Part shown: positions 10,694-19,868 of the stretch, one piece after another
Numbering within the stretch: the first letter of the stretch is position 1
Layout: every line of letters begins with the position of its first letter
Assembly (NCBI GenBank): GCA_003864455.1
Contig: BGZN01000008.1
Coordinates: 1-45,489, forward strand
DNA from: Candidatus Termititenax aidoneus
GTDB taxonomy: Bacteria > Margulisbacteria > Termititenacia > Termititenacales > Termititenacaceae
Length of the DNA: 45,489 nt
Direction of reading: 5' to 3'
The notes under the pieces: generated by a model
Told to the model about the DNA's origin: nothing
Database searches by the model: none
Seen by the model: only the letters and a program-made list of their open reading frames with translations
Translations under genes and position numbers: made by a program

Positions 10694-11041
10694 ATGCTGA
10701 CCTGGGAAGAAATAAAAAAAATGGACAGAGCCGCGATTGAAAAAAAAGTCGGGGAGCTGAAAAAAGAGTATTTTGAGAAAAAGCAAAAATTGCTGCGCGG
10801 CGAGCAAAAAGACATTTCGGAATTTAAAAAGCTGAAAAAAACCGTGGCACGCCTGCTGACTTTTGCCGCGGCGCTGCCGCCGATGGAAATAAAAAAAATA
10901 GAGGCGACTGTCACGCAGACAGAGGAAAAAGGCAAAAAGTCAAAACCGGCGAAAGAGCCGAAACCGGAAACAAAAAAGACCGAGAAAAAAGCGGTGAAGA
11001 AAACCGAAAAGAAAATAGTGAAAAAGGAGAAACGTAAATAA
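10694..11041 (+). CDS. rpmC: 50S ribosomal protein L29 with Lys-rich C-terminal extension
   Basis: L29-like N-terminal about 65 aa followed by a Lys/Glu/Thr-rich tail of about 45 aa; synteny L16-L29-S17. Confidence 0.9.
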   Translation: MLTWEEIKKMDRAAIEKKVGELKKEYFEKKQKLLRGEQKDISEFKKLKKTVARLLTFAAALPPMEIKKIEATVTQTEEKGKKSKPAKEPKPETKKTEKKAVKKTEKKIVKKEKRK

Positions 11042-11343
11042 TGCGCGGAGTAAAGAAAACCCGTCAAGGGATTGTGGTTAGCAGTAAGATGAATAAAACC
11101 ATTGTCGTGCAGGTGGACGTGCAAAAAGCGCATCCGCAGTTCGGCAAAATTATCACAGTGAGCAATAAATTTCATGCTCACGACGAAAAAAATGCCGCCC
11201 AGCCGGGCGATGAGGTGCTGATCATGGAAACCCGCCGTTTGAGCAAAACCAAAACTTGGCGGCTGATGGAAATTGTGAAAAAGAGCGCTAAAGCGCTGGA
11301 AACCAAAGTGGAAAACAGTTTAGAAAATATTGACAAGATTTAA
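11041..11343 (+). CDS. rpsQ: 30S ribosomal protein S17
   Basis: GVKKTRQGIVVSSKMNKTIVVQVD...HAHDEKNAAQPGDEVLIMETRRLSKTKTWRL. Confidence 0.96.
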   Translation: MRGVKKTRQGIVVSSKMNKTIVVQVDVQKAHPQFGKIITVSNKFHAHDEKNAAQPGDEVLIMETRRLSKTKTWRLMEIVKKSAKALETKVENSLENIDKI

Positions 11344-11363
11344 ATTAAGGAGCAGGAAATATA

Positions 11364-11735
11364 ATGTTGCAGCGTGAATCAAGAATGGTGGTAGCGGACA
11401 ACAGCGGCGCGCGTGAAGCGCTGATCATGCACATACCCGGCAATTCTTATCAAAAAGAAGTGTCGGTCGGCGCGGTCGTAACCGTGGTTGTCAAAAAAGC
11501 CTCGGTCGGTATGAGTGTTAAAAAAGCCGAAGTACAAAAAGCGGTGATTGTGCGCACCAAAAGGCCGCTGCGCCGTCCTGACGGCACGTATTTACGTTTT
11601 GACGACAACGCCTGCGTGATCATCGATCCAAAAACCAAAGAGCCGAAAGGCACGCGTATTTTTGGGCCGGTGGCGCGCGAGCTTAAAGACAAAGGCTACG
11701 CGAAAATTATTTCGCGCGCCTCGGAAGTGCTGTAG
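11364..11735 (+). CDS. rplN: 50S ribosomal protein L14
   Basis: [22 protein letters not shown]...[11 protein letters not shown]...[13 protein letters not shown]. Confidence 0.97.
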   Translation: MLQRESRMVVADNSGAREALIMHIPGNSYQKEVSVGAVVTVVVKKASVGMSVKKAEVQKAVIVRTKRPLRRPDGTYLRFDDNACVIIDPKTKEPKGTRIFGPVARELKDKGYAKIISRASEVL

Positions 11736-11744
11736 GAGAAAATA

Positions 11745-12059
11745 ATGGCAAGCAAGATAAAAAAAGGCGATTTGGTCAAAGTGCTGTCCGGCAAGGACAA
11801 AGGCAAGCAGGATAAAGTGCTGGAAGTTTTTCCGGACAAGGACAAATTGCTAGTGGACAATGTAAACAAAGTAAAAAGACACACCAAGCCGACGCAGGGT
11901 CATGCTGGCGGCATAATTGAAAAATTGCTGCCGCTGCCGGCGGCGCGCGTGCGAATTGTTTGTCCGGCCTGCAAAGCCGCAGTGCGCGTGGGTTTTAAAA
12001 CCGTCAAAGATAAAAAAGTCCGTTACTGCAAAAAATGCGCCGCGGTTATTGATAAATAA
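11745..12059 (+). CDS. rplX: 50S ribosomal protein L24
   Basis: IKKGDLVKVLSGKDKGKQDKVLEVFP...; synteny. Confidence 0.96.
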   Translation: MASKIKKGDLVKVLSGKDKGKQDKVLEVFPDKDKLLVDNVNKVKRHTKPTQGHAGGIIEKLLPLPAARVRIVCPACKAAVRVGFKTVKDKKVRYCKKCAAVIDK

Positions 12060-12070
12060 CAGGAGTAAAA

Positions 12071-12613
12071 ATGTTAGACCTGAAAGAATTATATAAAAAA
12101 GAAGTTGTGCCGGCGATGCTGAAGGAATTCAATTACGCTAATCCGATGATGGTGCCGAAAATCACCAAAGTCGTGGTCAACCGCGGCCTGGGCAAAATTG
12201 CCACTGAAAACGTAAAAAACGTCGATATTTTTGTGGACGAGTTGCAGCAAATCACCGGCCAAAAAGCTGTGGTCAATAAATCCAAAAAAGCAATTTCCAA
12301 TTTTAAACTGAAAGAAAATTTGGCGATTGGCTGCAAAGTGACGCTGCGCAAAAATAAAATGTACGACTTTTTGTCTAAACTCTTAAATCTGGCGCTGCCC
12401 AAAGTGCGCGATTTCCGCGGCGTGCCCAAAAATTCTTTTGACGGCCGCGGCAATTATTCGCTGGGCATTCAAGAACAGATTGTTTTTCCGGAAATCAAGT
12501 TTGAGCAGGTGCAAAAATTGACTGGCATGGACATCACGATTTGCACGACTGCCAAGACCAATAAAGAAGCGTATTTCCTTTTGGAAAAATTGGGAATGCC
12601 GTTTAGAAAATAA
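12071..12613 (+). CDS. rplE: 50S ribosomal protein L5
   Basis: NPMMVPKITKVVVNRGLG...FRGVPKNSFDGRGNYSLGIQEQIVFPEI. Confidence 0.97.
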   Translation: MLDLKELYKKEVVPAMLKEFNYANPMMVPKITKVVVNRGLGKIATENVKNVDIFVDELQQITGQKAVVNKSKKAISNFKLKENLAIGCKVTLRKNKMYDFLSKLLNLALPKVRDFRGVPKNSFDGRGNYSLGIQEQIVFPEIKFEQVQKLTGMDITICTTAKTNKEAYFLLEKLGMPFRK

Positions 12614-12689
12614 CACCTCGACTACGCTCGGTGTCCAGACGGTCATCGAACGGTCACTGAGCGGAGTCGAAGTGAGCCGAGATGACCGA
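12614..12689. repeat. Dispersed palindromic intergenic repeat (copy 1)
   Basis: cacctcgactacgctcggtgtcc plus cggtcatcga...gatgaccg inverted arms; related to 16731-16793. Confidence 0.7.
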
Positions 12690-12709
12690 TATAGAGAAAA
12701 AGGAGAATT

Positions 12710-12895
12710 ATGGCTAAAACGTCAATGAAGGAAAAAGCGAAAAGGAAGCCGAAATTTGCGGTGCGGCAGCACAACCGCTGCCAGATTTGCGGCCGGCCGC
12801 GCGGTTTCTTGCGTTTTTTTAATATTTGCCGCGTTTGTTTTCGCGAGTATGCGGCGCAGGGCAAAATCCCCGGCGTGCGTAAAACAAGCTGGTAA
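12710..12895 (+). CDS. rpsN: 30S ribosomal protein S14, zinc-binding type
   Basis: [38 protein letters not shown]. Confidence 0.97.
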   Translation: MAKTSMKEKAKRKPKFAVRQHNRCQICGRPRGFLRFFNICRVCFREYAAQGKIPGVRKTSW

Positions 12896-12904
12896 GGAGA
12901 AAGT

Positions 12905-13309
12905 ATGAGCACAACAGATTCTTTGGGCGACATGATTACAATAATCCGCAACGGCTCGTCCGTCGGATTTAAGCAGGTCGAACTGCCGTTTTCCAAACTG
13001 CGGCAGGCCGTGTTAAACGTGATGAAGCGCGAGGGCTTTATCAACGAGGTGGAGTCTTACCAAAAAGAAGACACGGCGCATTATTATTTGAAAGTAACTT
13101 TAAAATACGGTCCGGCCGGCGAAAAAGTTTTAAATCACATCGAGCGGATCAGCAAACCCGGCCGCCGCGTGTATTTGCCCAAAGATAAAATCCCGCGCGT
13201 GCGCAACGGTTACGGCGCGATAATTTTAACGACGCCGAAAGGTGTTTTGTCCGGCAAAGAAGCCCGTCTAAAAAAGACCGGCGGCGAAGCGATTTGCCGG
13301 ATGTGGTAG
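12905..13309 (+). CDS. rpsH: 30S ribosomal protein S8
   Basis: TDSLGDMITIIRNG...GYGAIILTTPKGVLSGKEARLKKTGGEAICRMW. Confidence 0.96.
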   Translation: MSTTDSLGDMITIIRNGSSVGFKQVELPFSKLRQAVLNVMKREGFINEVESYQKEDTAHYYLKVTLKYGPAGEKVLNHIERISKPGRRVYLPKDKIPRVRNGYGAIILTTPKGVLSGKEARLKKTGGEAICRMW

Positions 13310-13319
13310 GAGGAGAGTC

Positions 13320-13865
13320 ATGGGTCGCGTAGGCAAAATGCCAGTAATTATTCCGCAGGGCGTGGACGTCAATATTCAGGACGCCGGCCTGTTGTACAAA
13401 GTTTCCGTCAAAGGCCCGAAAGGGACATTGAACGGTGATTTTCGCAAGAGCGTCAAGATCGAGAAAAAAGAAAACACGCTGGCTTTGATTATGACCAATG
13501 AGGAGAAGCAAACTTCCGCGCTGCACGGCACTTACCGCGTGCTGCTCAATAATATGGTGTTGGGCGTAACCAAAGGCTTTGCTAAAACTTTGACCTGGGA
13601 AGGCGTCGGTTACCGCATGCAGGCCAAAGGTAAAGGCTTGAATATTCAAATGGGCTATTCGCACGACGTGGAATTTCCAGAGACGCCGGGCATTGCTTTT
13701 AAAGTGGACAACAATGTTTTGACTATCGAGGGCGCGGACAAACAATTGGTCGGGCAGGTAGCCGCCAATATTCGCGCGATACGCGGACCGGAGCCGTACA
13801 AAGGCAAGGGCATACGTTATATAGACGAAGTGATTCAGCGCAAGGCCGGCAAAGCCGCGAAATAA
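13320..13865 (+). CDS. rplF: 50S ribosomal protein L6
   Basis: MGRVGKMPVIIPQGVDVNIQ...GPEPYKGKGIRYIDEVIQRKAGKAAK. Confidence 0.97.
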   Translation: MGRVGKMPVIIPQGVDVNIQDAGLLYKVSVKGPKGTLNGDFRKSVKIEKKENTLALIMTNEEKQTSALHGTYRVLLNNMVLGVTKGFAKTLTWEGVGYRMQAKGKGLNIQMGYSHDVEFPETPGIAFKVDNNVLTIEGADKQLVGQVAANIRAIRGPEPYKGKGIRYIDEVIQRKAGKAAK

Positions 13866-13925
13866 CGTCGCGCTTCGTGCTGGTTTAAGTTCGGGTAACG
13901 GAGAATTGAGAAAGGTGTATTATAT

Positions 13926-14249
13926 ATGGCAAGGTTAAACAAAATATCGGACAGAGCGAGAAAAGTCAAAGGTACGTCCGAACGGCCGCGTCTGGCGGTG
14001 CATAAATCGATACGCCACATCACGGCGCAAATCGTTGATGATGAAAAAGCCGTAACGCTGGCTTACGCTGTGTCCGGTAAAGAGGACAAAAATAATGTTG
14101 AAACTGCCAAGAAAATCGGCGCGGAGATTGCCCAAAAAGCGCAGGCTGCCGGGATTAAAAAAGTAAATTTTGACCGTCGGCGTTATTTGTATCACGGCAA
14201 AATCAAGGCTTTGGCTGACGCTGCGCGCGCCGGCGGATTGGAATTTTAG
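13926..14249 (+). CDS. rplR: 50S ribosomal protein L18
   Basis: L18-like GTSERPRLAVHKSIRHITAQIVDD...FDRRRYLYHGKIKALADAARAGGLEF. Confidence 0.95.
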   Translation: MARLNKISDRARKVKGTSERPRLAVHKSIRHITAQIVDDEKAVTLAYAVSGKEDKNNVETAKKIGAEIAQKAQAAGIKKVNFDRRRYLYHGKIKALADAARAGGLEF

Positions 14250-14383
14250 TCGAGATTAACAAGGCCACGTGTGGCCGACGTTAAGCGAGACCCACAAGCA
14301 GACGGAGTCTGCGCCGTGCGAGGTAGTGAAAATAGAATGTATAATTGTGAAACTAGGTTAATAATTTAAAAGGGAGTTAGTTA

Positions 14384-14986
14384 ATGTCAGAACGAGATTT
14401 TAACGCGAAAGCGACGGATCAGCAGGAAAGAGTTATTTCCATTGACCGCGTGACCAAAGTGGTCAAAGGCGGCAAAAATATGCGTTTCCGCGCCGCAGTG
14501 GTGGTCGGCGATCTAAAAGGCAGTGTCGGTTTTGGCGTGAGCAAATCGATCGAAGTGCCCAAAGCGATACGCAAAGCTATCGAAGCCGCGAAAAAATCAC
14601 AGATCACAGTCAAGTTTTTTGGCACGACTATACCGCATGAGATCGAGGGCAAATACGAAGCCTCGCGTGTCATTCTCAAGCCAGCGCGCAAAGGTACGGG
14701 CGTGATCGCCGGCGGCGCGGTGCGTTCGGTGCTGGAATTAGCCGGCATCAAGGACGTGGTGGCCAAATCCAAAGGCTCTTCTTCGCCGGTCAATGCGGCG
14801 CGCGCGACGATTTACGCTTTGAGCGGACTAATGGATCAAAAAGCTATCGAGGATCTGCGCGGCGTGAAATTGTCGACCTACAATACCAGCGAGCGTATGA
14901 TTTTCAGCGGCGATAAAACTTACAGCATCAATATTGCCGCTGCTGAGGCGGACGCGCCCAAGGGAGAAACAAATGTTGAAGCTTAA
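14384..14986 (+). CDS. rpsE: 30S ribosomal protein S5
   Basis: [40 protein letters not shown]. Confidence 0.97.
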   Translation: MSERDFNAKATDQQERVISIDRVTKVVKGGKNMRFRAAVVVGDLKGSVGFGVSKSIEVPKAIRKAIEAAKKSQITVKFFGTTIPHEIEGKYEASRVILKPARKGTGVIAGGAVRSVLELAGIKDVVAKSKGSSSPVNAARATIYALSGLMDQKAIEDLRGVKLSTYNTSERMIFSGDKTYSINIAAAEADAPKGETNVEA

Positions 14987-15434
14987 TCAATTGAGTCCGG
15001 ATAGAGGCGCGAGGAGAAAGACCAAACGTCTGGGACGCGGTCATGCTTCGGGCGTCGGCCAGCAGGCCGGCCGCGGCCACAAAGGACAGGGTTCGCGCGC
15101 GGGCGGCGGCGTTTACACCGGACACGAAGGCGGACAGAAGCCTCTGTACAAACGCACACCCAAATTGCGCGGTTTTCGTCCGCACAATAAATTAGCCTAC
15201 GGCATCGTCAATGTTGCGAGTTTGGCTTTTGGCGAAAAAGACGGCGTGGTCAATCTGGCCGCTTTGATCGAGGCCGGCGTGGTGAAAAAGAATTTTACTT
15301 TGCTGAAAGTTTTGGGCAATGGCGAATTGAAAAACGCCTTGACTGTGCAGGCGCACGCTTTTTCCGCTTCGGCCAAAGAGAAAATCTTGAACGCCGGCGG
15401 CAAGGCGGAAGTGCTGGCTGTTGCAGCGAAGTAA
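14973..15434 (+). CDS. rplO: 50S ribosomal protein L15
   Basis: [49 protein letters not shown] at 14973 preferred over the track start at 14934. Confidence 0.96.
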   Translation: MLKLNQLSPDRGARRKTKRLGRGHASGVGQQAGRGHKGQGSRAGGGVYTGHEGGQKPLYKRTPKLRGFRPHNKLAYGIVNVASLAFGEKDGVVNLAALIEAGVVKKNFTLLKVLGNGELKNALTVQAHAFSASAKEKILNAGGKAEVLAVAAK

Positions 15435-15435
15435 A

Positions 15436-16725
15436 ATGCTCGCCAACCTCAAATATATTTTTAAACTTCCCGATTTGCGAAAAAGACTATTTTTCACTCT
15501 GGCAATGATTGCCGTGTCGCGTATCGGCGCGTTTATCGCGCTGCCCGGCATTGACACTTCCGCGTTAAAAGCCCTGTCCGCCGCTGGTGCGACCGGCAAT
15601 TCTTCACTTTTGGGTTTCGTCGATTTGTTTTCCGGCGGCGCGCTGACCAATTTCTCGATTTTTTCGATGGGCATTATTCCGTACATCAATGCCTCGATCA
15701 TCATTCAACTGCTGACTATTATCATGCCGTCGCTCAAAGAGCTGGCGCAGGAAGGCGAGGGCGGCCGCAAACAAATTTCGCAGTACACGCGTTATCTGGC
15801 GCTGGGCTTGGGTTTTTTTCAGGGGCTGACTGTGGCGATCAGTTTTTTGAACACCAATCTGATTTCTATTAACACCGGTTATCTGTCCTATTGGTGGTTT
15901 GTGCTCACTTCGGCGCTGACCATGATGGGCGGCACGGCGTTCCTGATGTGGATTTCCGAGCTGGTTACCACCAACGGCATCGGCAATGGCGCGTCGCTGC
16001 TAATTTTCACCGGTATTATTTCGCGTATGCCTTCTTATATTTCGCGCACTATGAAAGTTTTGCTCGAGCCGTCGGATTATGTTGGACTGTTTTTTCTGCT
16101 GGCGGTGCTGGTGCTGGTTGTGATCGGAATTGTGATCGTGCAGGACGCGCAGCGCAAGATACCTGTGCAGTACGCCAAAAAAATTGTCGGCAACAAAATG
16201 TATGGCGGTCAGGCGACGTATATTCCGCTAAAGATCAATCAAGGCGGCGTGCTGCCGGTAATTTTTGCTTCATCGATGCTGATGTTTCCGGCGATGCTGG
16301 CGCAGCTGCTGCCGTTCTTGGCAGGACTGGCTGCCGCGCTGCGTCCGGACGGAGTGTGGTACATGCTGCTTTTTGCCGTGCTGATTTTCTTTTTCACTTA
16401 TTTTTACACGGCGGTTACTTTCAATCCGCGCGAGCTGGCGGACAATATTCAAAAATACGGCGGATTTATTCTGGGGGGCGTGCGCCCGGGACAGCCGACA
16501 GTGCAGTATCTGGACAGCATTATTTCGCGATTGACTTTTGTCGGCGCGACGTTTTTGGCGCTGATTACAATTCTGCCGATAGTGGCCGCCAATATCACCA
16601 CGATTGACACGTTCATTGGTTTGGGCGGCACGGCTTTGCTCATCATGGTCGGCGTGACTCTAGACCTCATGCGTCAGATCGATATGACGGTCGTCAATAG
16701 CAAATATGAGGGGTTGATCAGATAA
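15436..16725 (+). CDS. secY: Protein translocase subunit SecY
   Basis: LRKRLFFTLAMIAVSRIGAFIALPGID...FSGGALTNFSIFSMGIIPYINASIIIQLL; start 15436 preferred over the TTG at 15421. Confidence 0.97.
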   Translation: MLANLKYIFKLPDLRKRLFFTLAMIAVSRIGAFIALPGIDTSALKALSAAGATGNSSLLGFVDLFSGGALTNFSIFSMGIIPYINASIIIQLLTIIMPSLKELAQEGEGGRKQISQYTRYLALGLGFFQGLTVAISFLNTNLISINTGYLSYWWFVLTSALTMMGGTAFLMWISELVTTNGIGNGASLLIFTGIISRMPSYISRTMKVLLEPSDYVGLFFLLAVLVLVVIGIVIVQDAQRKIPVQYAKKIVGNKMYGGQATYIPLKINQGGVLPVIFASSMLMFPAMLAQLLPFLAGLAAALRPDGVWYMLLFAVLIFFFTYFYTAVTFNPRELADNIQKYGGFILGGVRPGQPTVQYLDSIISRLTFVGATFLALITILPIVAANITTIDTFIGLGGTALLIMVGVTLDLMRQIDMTVVNSKYEGLIR

Positions 16726-16730
16726 AATAG

Positions 16731-16793
16731 CGGTCATCGAGCATAGTCGAGATAGATGACCGTCATGGACACTTCGACTTCGCTCAGTGTCCG
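16731..16793. repeat. Dispersed palindromic intergenic repeat (copy 2)
   Basis: cggtcatcga...gatgaccg and ggacact-tcgacttcgctc-agtgtcc (perfect 7-bp stem); related to 12614-12689. Confidence 0.7.
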
Positions 16794-16806
16794 TAAGGAG
16801 TATTTT

Positions 16807-17457
16807 ATGACCAAAGATTTAATAATACTTGGCGCGCCGGGCGCCGGCAAAGGCACGCTGGCTGTGGACTTGTGCCCACGTCTGGGCATTAAGCATATTT
16901 CCACCGGTGATTTGCTGCGGGAAGTTATCGTTTCCGGTTCGCCGCTCGGCCAGGAAATCAACGGCTATGTAAAATCCGGCGCGCTGGTGCCGGACGACTT
17001 GATCGGTCAGATGATCAAAGATACTTTAAACTCTGCTGATTGTAAAAATGGTGTTTTGCTGGACGGATTTCCGCGGACTATACCGCAGGCCGAGATGCTG
17101 GAAAAAATCATGACCGATTTAGGCAGACCAATTTCCGCGGTGTTTTACTTGAGCGTGGAACTAGACCGAGTGATACGCCGTTTAGTCAATCGCGTGTCCT
17201 GCCAGAAATGCGGCAAGCCCTATCATTTAATCAATCTGCCGCCAAAACAGTCCGGAGTTTGCGATGCTTGCGGCGGCGCGCTGATCCAGCGCGAGGACGA
17301 CAAAGAAGAAACTATCCGCAAACGTTTTGCGACTTTTATCGAGAAAACCCAGCCGCTGATTGATTTTTACCAAAAACAAAATTTACTAGTGGAAATCAAA
17401 GCTGACGACGATCCGCAGAAGACTTTGGCTGTCGTTTTGAAATATTTAGCCGAGTAG
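16807..17457 (+). CDS. adk: Adenylate kinase (zinc-lid type)
   Basis: LIILGAPGAGKGTLAVDLCPRLGIKHISTGDLLRE...DGFPRTIPQAE; lid CQKCGKPYH...CDACGGALIQREDD. Confidence 0.96.
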   Translation: MTKDLIILGAPGAGKGTLAVDLCPRLGIKHISTGDLLREVIVSGSPLGQEINGYVKSGALVPDDLIGQMIKDTLNSADCKNGVLLDGFPRTIPQAEMLEKIMTDLGRPISAVFYLSVELDRVIRRLVNRVSCQKCGKPYHLINLPPKQSGVCDACGGALIQREDDKEETIRKRFATFIEKTQPLIDFYQKQNLLVEIKADDDPQKTLAVVLKYLAE

Positions 17458-17491
17458 TACTCTGCTTGGTATTTCTTTTCGCGCAATTACG

Positions 17492-17555
17492 CTTTACATT
17501 TAGCCGCACTTCAACTTTACATTTAGCCCCATCTCCACTTTACATTTAGCCGCAC
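17492..17555. repeat. Three copies of ctttacatttagccgcac at exact 23-bp period
   Basis: ctttacatttagcc(g/c)ca/c copies start at 17492, 17515 and 17538. Confidence 0.9.
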
Positions 17556-17573
17556 TGCTGATATGCTCTTAAT

Positions 17574-18788
17574 GTGGTTAAAAGCAGGTGGCAAGAGGCC
17601 TCTATAATGGAGTCATTGAAAACCATGCGGGTAACTCTGCTGGCGGGCTCCAGGCAGTGCGGCAAAACCACTTTGGCCAAATATCTGGCTAAAAAAGGTT
17701 TTGCTTACCGGACTTTGGACGATGAGTTTTTCTTAAAATCTGCCCTGGCGGACGCGCCGGAATTTATAAAACACGACCAGCGCACCATGATTATTGACGA
17801 GGTGCAGAGAGCGCCGGACTTACTGCTGGCTATTAAGCTGGCGGTGGATAAGAACAGACGTTACGGCCAGTATCTCCTGACCGGCTCGGCCAATATACAA
17901 ACTTTGCCGACAGTCAGAGAATCTCTAGCCGGCCGGGTGGAGAAAATAAGATTGCGGCCTTTTTCCTACGGAGAAATTTTAGGCAACAAGCCTTTGCTGT
18001 TCAAAAGACTGGCGCGCCGGGATTTTGTAGAAAATAAATCCTTTAACAAAAAGAAAATATTGGAGATCGCGCTGGCCGGCGGATTTCCAGAGCCTTTGAC
18101 CAAAAATTTAGCCGCGCGCCGAAGATGGCATCGCAATTATGTTAATGTCTTGATCGAAAAGGATCTGCGTTATGTGGCCAATATCAAAAGACAGGATGTT
18201 TTGAAAAAACTGTTCGCGGCGCTTTGCGAATTTTCAGCCAAATATATGGACAAAGCGAGCATAGGCTCAGGATTCGCGGTTGCTCGTCAGACACTGGATG
18301 AATATATCAATGTTCTGGAAAACGTTTATTTGCTGGATCGGGTTTCGCCCTGGCTTAACACCGGCTATGACCGCGTGGGCAAGCAGGACAAGATATTTAT
18401 AACTGATACAGGTTTGATGAGCGCGGTGTTAAACTGGAAGCTGGCGGATGTGGAATCTTCCGGCGACCGCTCCGGAAAACTCATGGAAACTTTTGTTTAC
18501 AACCAATTGGCGGCTCAGGTCGATCTGGCCGAGGACGCCAGCCTGTATCATTATCGGGACAACCGCAAACACGAGGTGGACTTTATAATTGAAACTAAAA
18601 AAGAAATTTTTGGTTTGGAAGTTAAGTCCGGTTCCGGCTTATGCGCCGAGGATTTTAAGCAGCTTAAATGGTTCAGAGATAACCTGGCCAAAAAGCCATT
18701 TTACGGCCTGGTGCTGTACGCCGGCGAGCATGTTTTGCCTTTTGGCCAAAACTTGCGCGCCGTGCCGCTGAATAATTTGTGGGAATAA
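17574..18788 (+). CDS. AAA_14 / DUF4143-type P-loop ATPase
   Basis: VTLLAGSRQCGKTTLAKYL Walker A; MIIDEVQRAPDLLLAIK; LTGSANIQTL...ESLAGRVEKIRLRPFS; C-terminal EVDFIIETKKEIFGLEVKSG. Confidence 0.9.
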   Translation: MVKSRWQEASIMESLKTMRVTLLAGSRQCGKTTLAKYLAKKGFAYRTLDDEFFLKSALADAPEFIKHDQRTMIIDEVQRAPDLLLAIKLAVDKNRRYGQYLLTGSANIQTLPTVRESLAGRVEKIRLRPFSYGEILGNKPLLFKRLARRDFVENKSFNKKKILEIALAGGFPEPLTKNLAARRRWHRNYVNVLIEKDLRYVANIKRQDVLKKLFAALCEFSAKYMDKASIGSGFAVARQTLDEYINVLENVYLLDRVSPWLNTGYDRVGKQDKIFITDTGLMSAVLNWKLADVESSGDRSGKLMETFVYNQLAAQVDLAEDASLYHYRDNRKHEVDFIIETKKEIFGLEVKSGSGLCAEDFKQLKWFRDNLAKKPFYGLVLYAGEHVLPFGQNLRAVPLNNLWE

Positions 18789-18928
18789 CCTTTATCTGAT
18801 ATAATTACATTATGGTTATAAACTGTGTTAATATCTCCAAGGGCGAGTTTGGCCTGCGCTATTTAGTCCTAAAATAATATGAAGCAATATTCTGCATATC
18901 TGTCGGCGAAAATTAGCGTCAAAAAATA

Positions 18929-19738
18929 ATGGATAATATATTATCTATTAAGGAATCCCTGGTGGAGCGCGTCAAACAACGCCGCAAGGAACGGAATTTG
19001 TCCCAGCAGACATTGGCGGATCGTTCACTAGTAAGTTTCGGTTCGGTTAAGCGTTTTGAAAGAAGCGGGGAAATTTCTCTAAGCGCGCTTTTGCGCATCG
19101 CCCTGTTGCTGGGTTGTGAAAATGATTTTACCGGTTTGTTCCAGGAAAATTTTGCGTTAAGCGATGCTCCACAATCATCTCCTCCGCCCGCTGCCGATTT
19201 GGTATTCAAGCGGTTTTCCGTTTTTCAAGATGAAAAAGTCCGTAAAATTTGGCACGATAATGAATGGTGGTTTTGCCTTTCGGATATTGTAGAAACGCTG
19301 ATCAACTCCAAACGACAAAAACATTATTTGCTGGACATACGCCGCCGCGATCACAGTCTGGCGCGGCTTTGGCCGGACTTGACCAAATTGCTGCCGCTGG
19401 ACACGCCGCGCGGCAAGCATGAATTGCTCTGCATCAACACGCTGGGTTTTTTCCGTCTAGTGCAGTCGATGCCCAATAAGCAGGTGGAGTCCTGGCGGCT
19501 CTGGCTGGCGGAGACGGCCTATGAGCGGCTGTGTTTTATCGAAGACCCGCTGCGGGCGGTGCAATTGGCCAAAGACCTTTACAAGGCCAAAGGTTACTCC
19601 GACAGATGGATCGCGCAGAAGCTCAGCGGCGCTATGCTGCGCGAAGAATTAACCGCTTCGGAAAAAGAAAAAGCGGATAAAGACTATCTGCTTTTCATGG
19701 CCGAGTTGAGCAAAAATATTCAACCGATCTGGCAGTAA
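18929..19738 (+). CDS. XRE-type HTH fused to BRO-N-like domain
   Basis: HTH VKQRRKERNLSQQTLADRSLVSFGSVKRFERSGEISLSALLRIA; BRO-like KIWHDNEWWFCLSDIVETL... Confidence 0.75.
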   Translation: MDNILSIKESLVERVKQRRKERNLSQQTLADRSLVSFGSVKRFERSGEISLSALLRIALLLGCENDFTGLFQENFALSDAPQSSPPPAADLVFKRFSVFQDEKVRKIWHDNEWWFCLSDIVETLINSKRQKHYLLDIRRRDHSLARLWPDLTKLLPLDTPRGKHELLCINTLGFFRLVQSMPNKQVESWRLWLAETAYERLCFIEDPLRAVQLAKDLYKAKGYSDRWIAQKLSGAMLREELTASEKEKADKDYLLFMAELSKNIQPIWQ

Positions 19739-19791
19739 AAATTAAAAAAAATTGAGCAAAAAAGCAATAGAAAAAATCGATAAATTGCGGG

Positions 19792-19822
19792 TTGACAACG
19801 CACTACAATTCTCAACTAGACT
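19792..19822 (+). promoter_or_regulatory. Possible sigma70-like promoter upstream of the gene train
   Basis: TTGACA at 19792 and TAGACT at 19817 (19-bp spacer, suboptimal). Confidence 0.3.
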
Positions 19823-19868
19823 AATAGAAATTTTTTAATCTGGCAGTTGAAAAAAGGGGGAAATATTT

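Noticed and set aside
13149-13745. 198-aa minus-strand ORF
   Set aside because: Antisense to rpsH/rplF.
15891-16607. 238-aa plus-strand ORF
   Set aside because: Alternate frame inside secY.
17492-17555. Possible CRISPR array (three repeats)
   Set aside because: 23-bp period leaves only about 5-7 bp between repeats, far too short for spacers; no cas genes.
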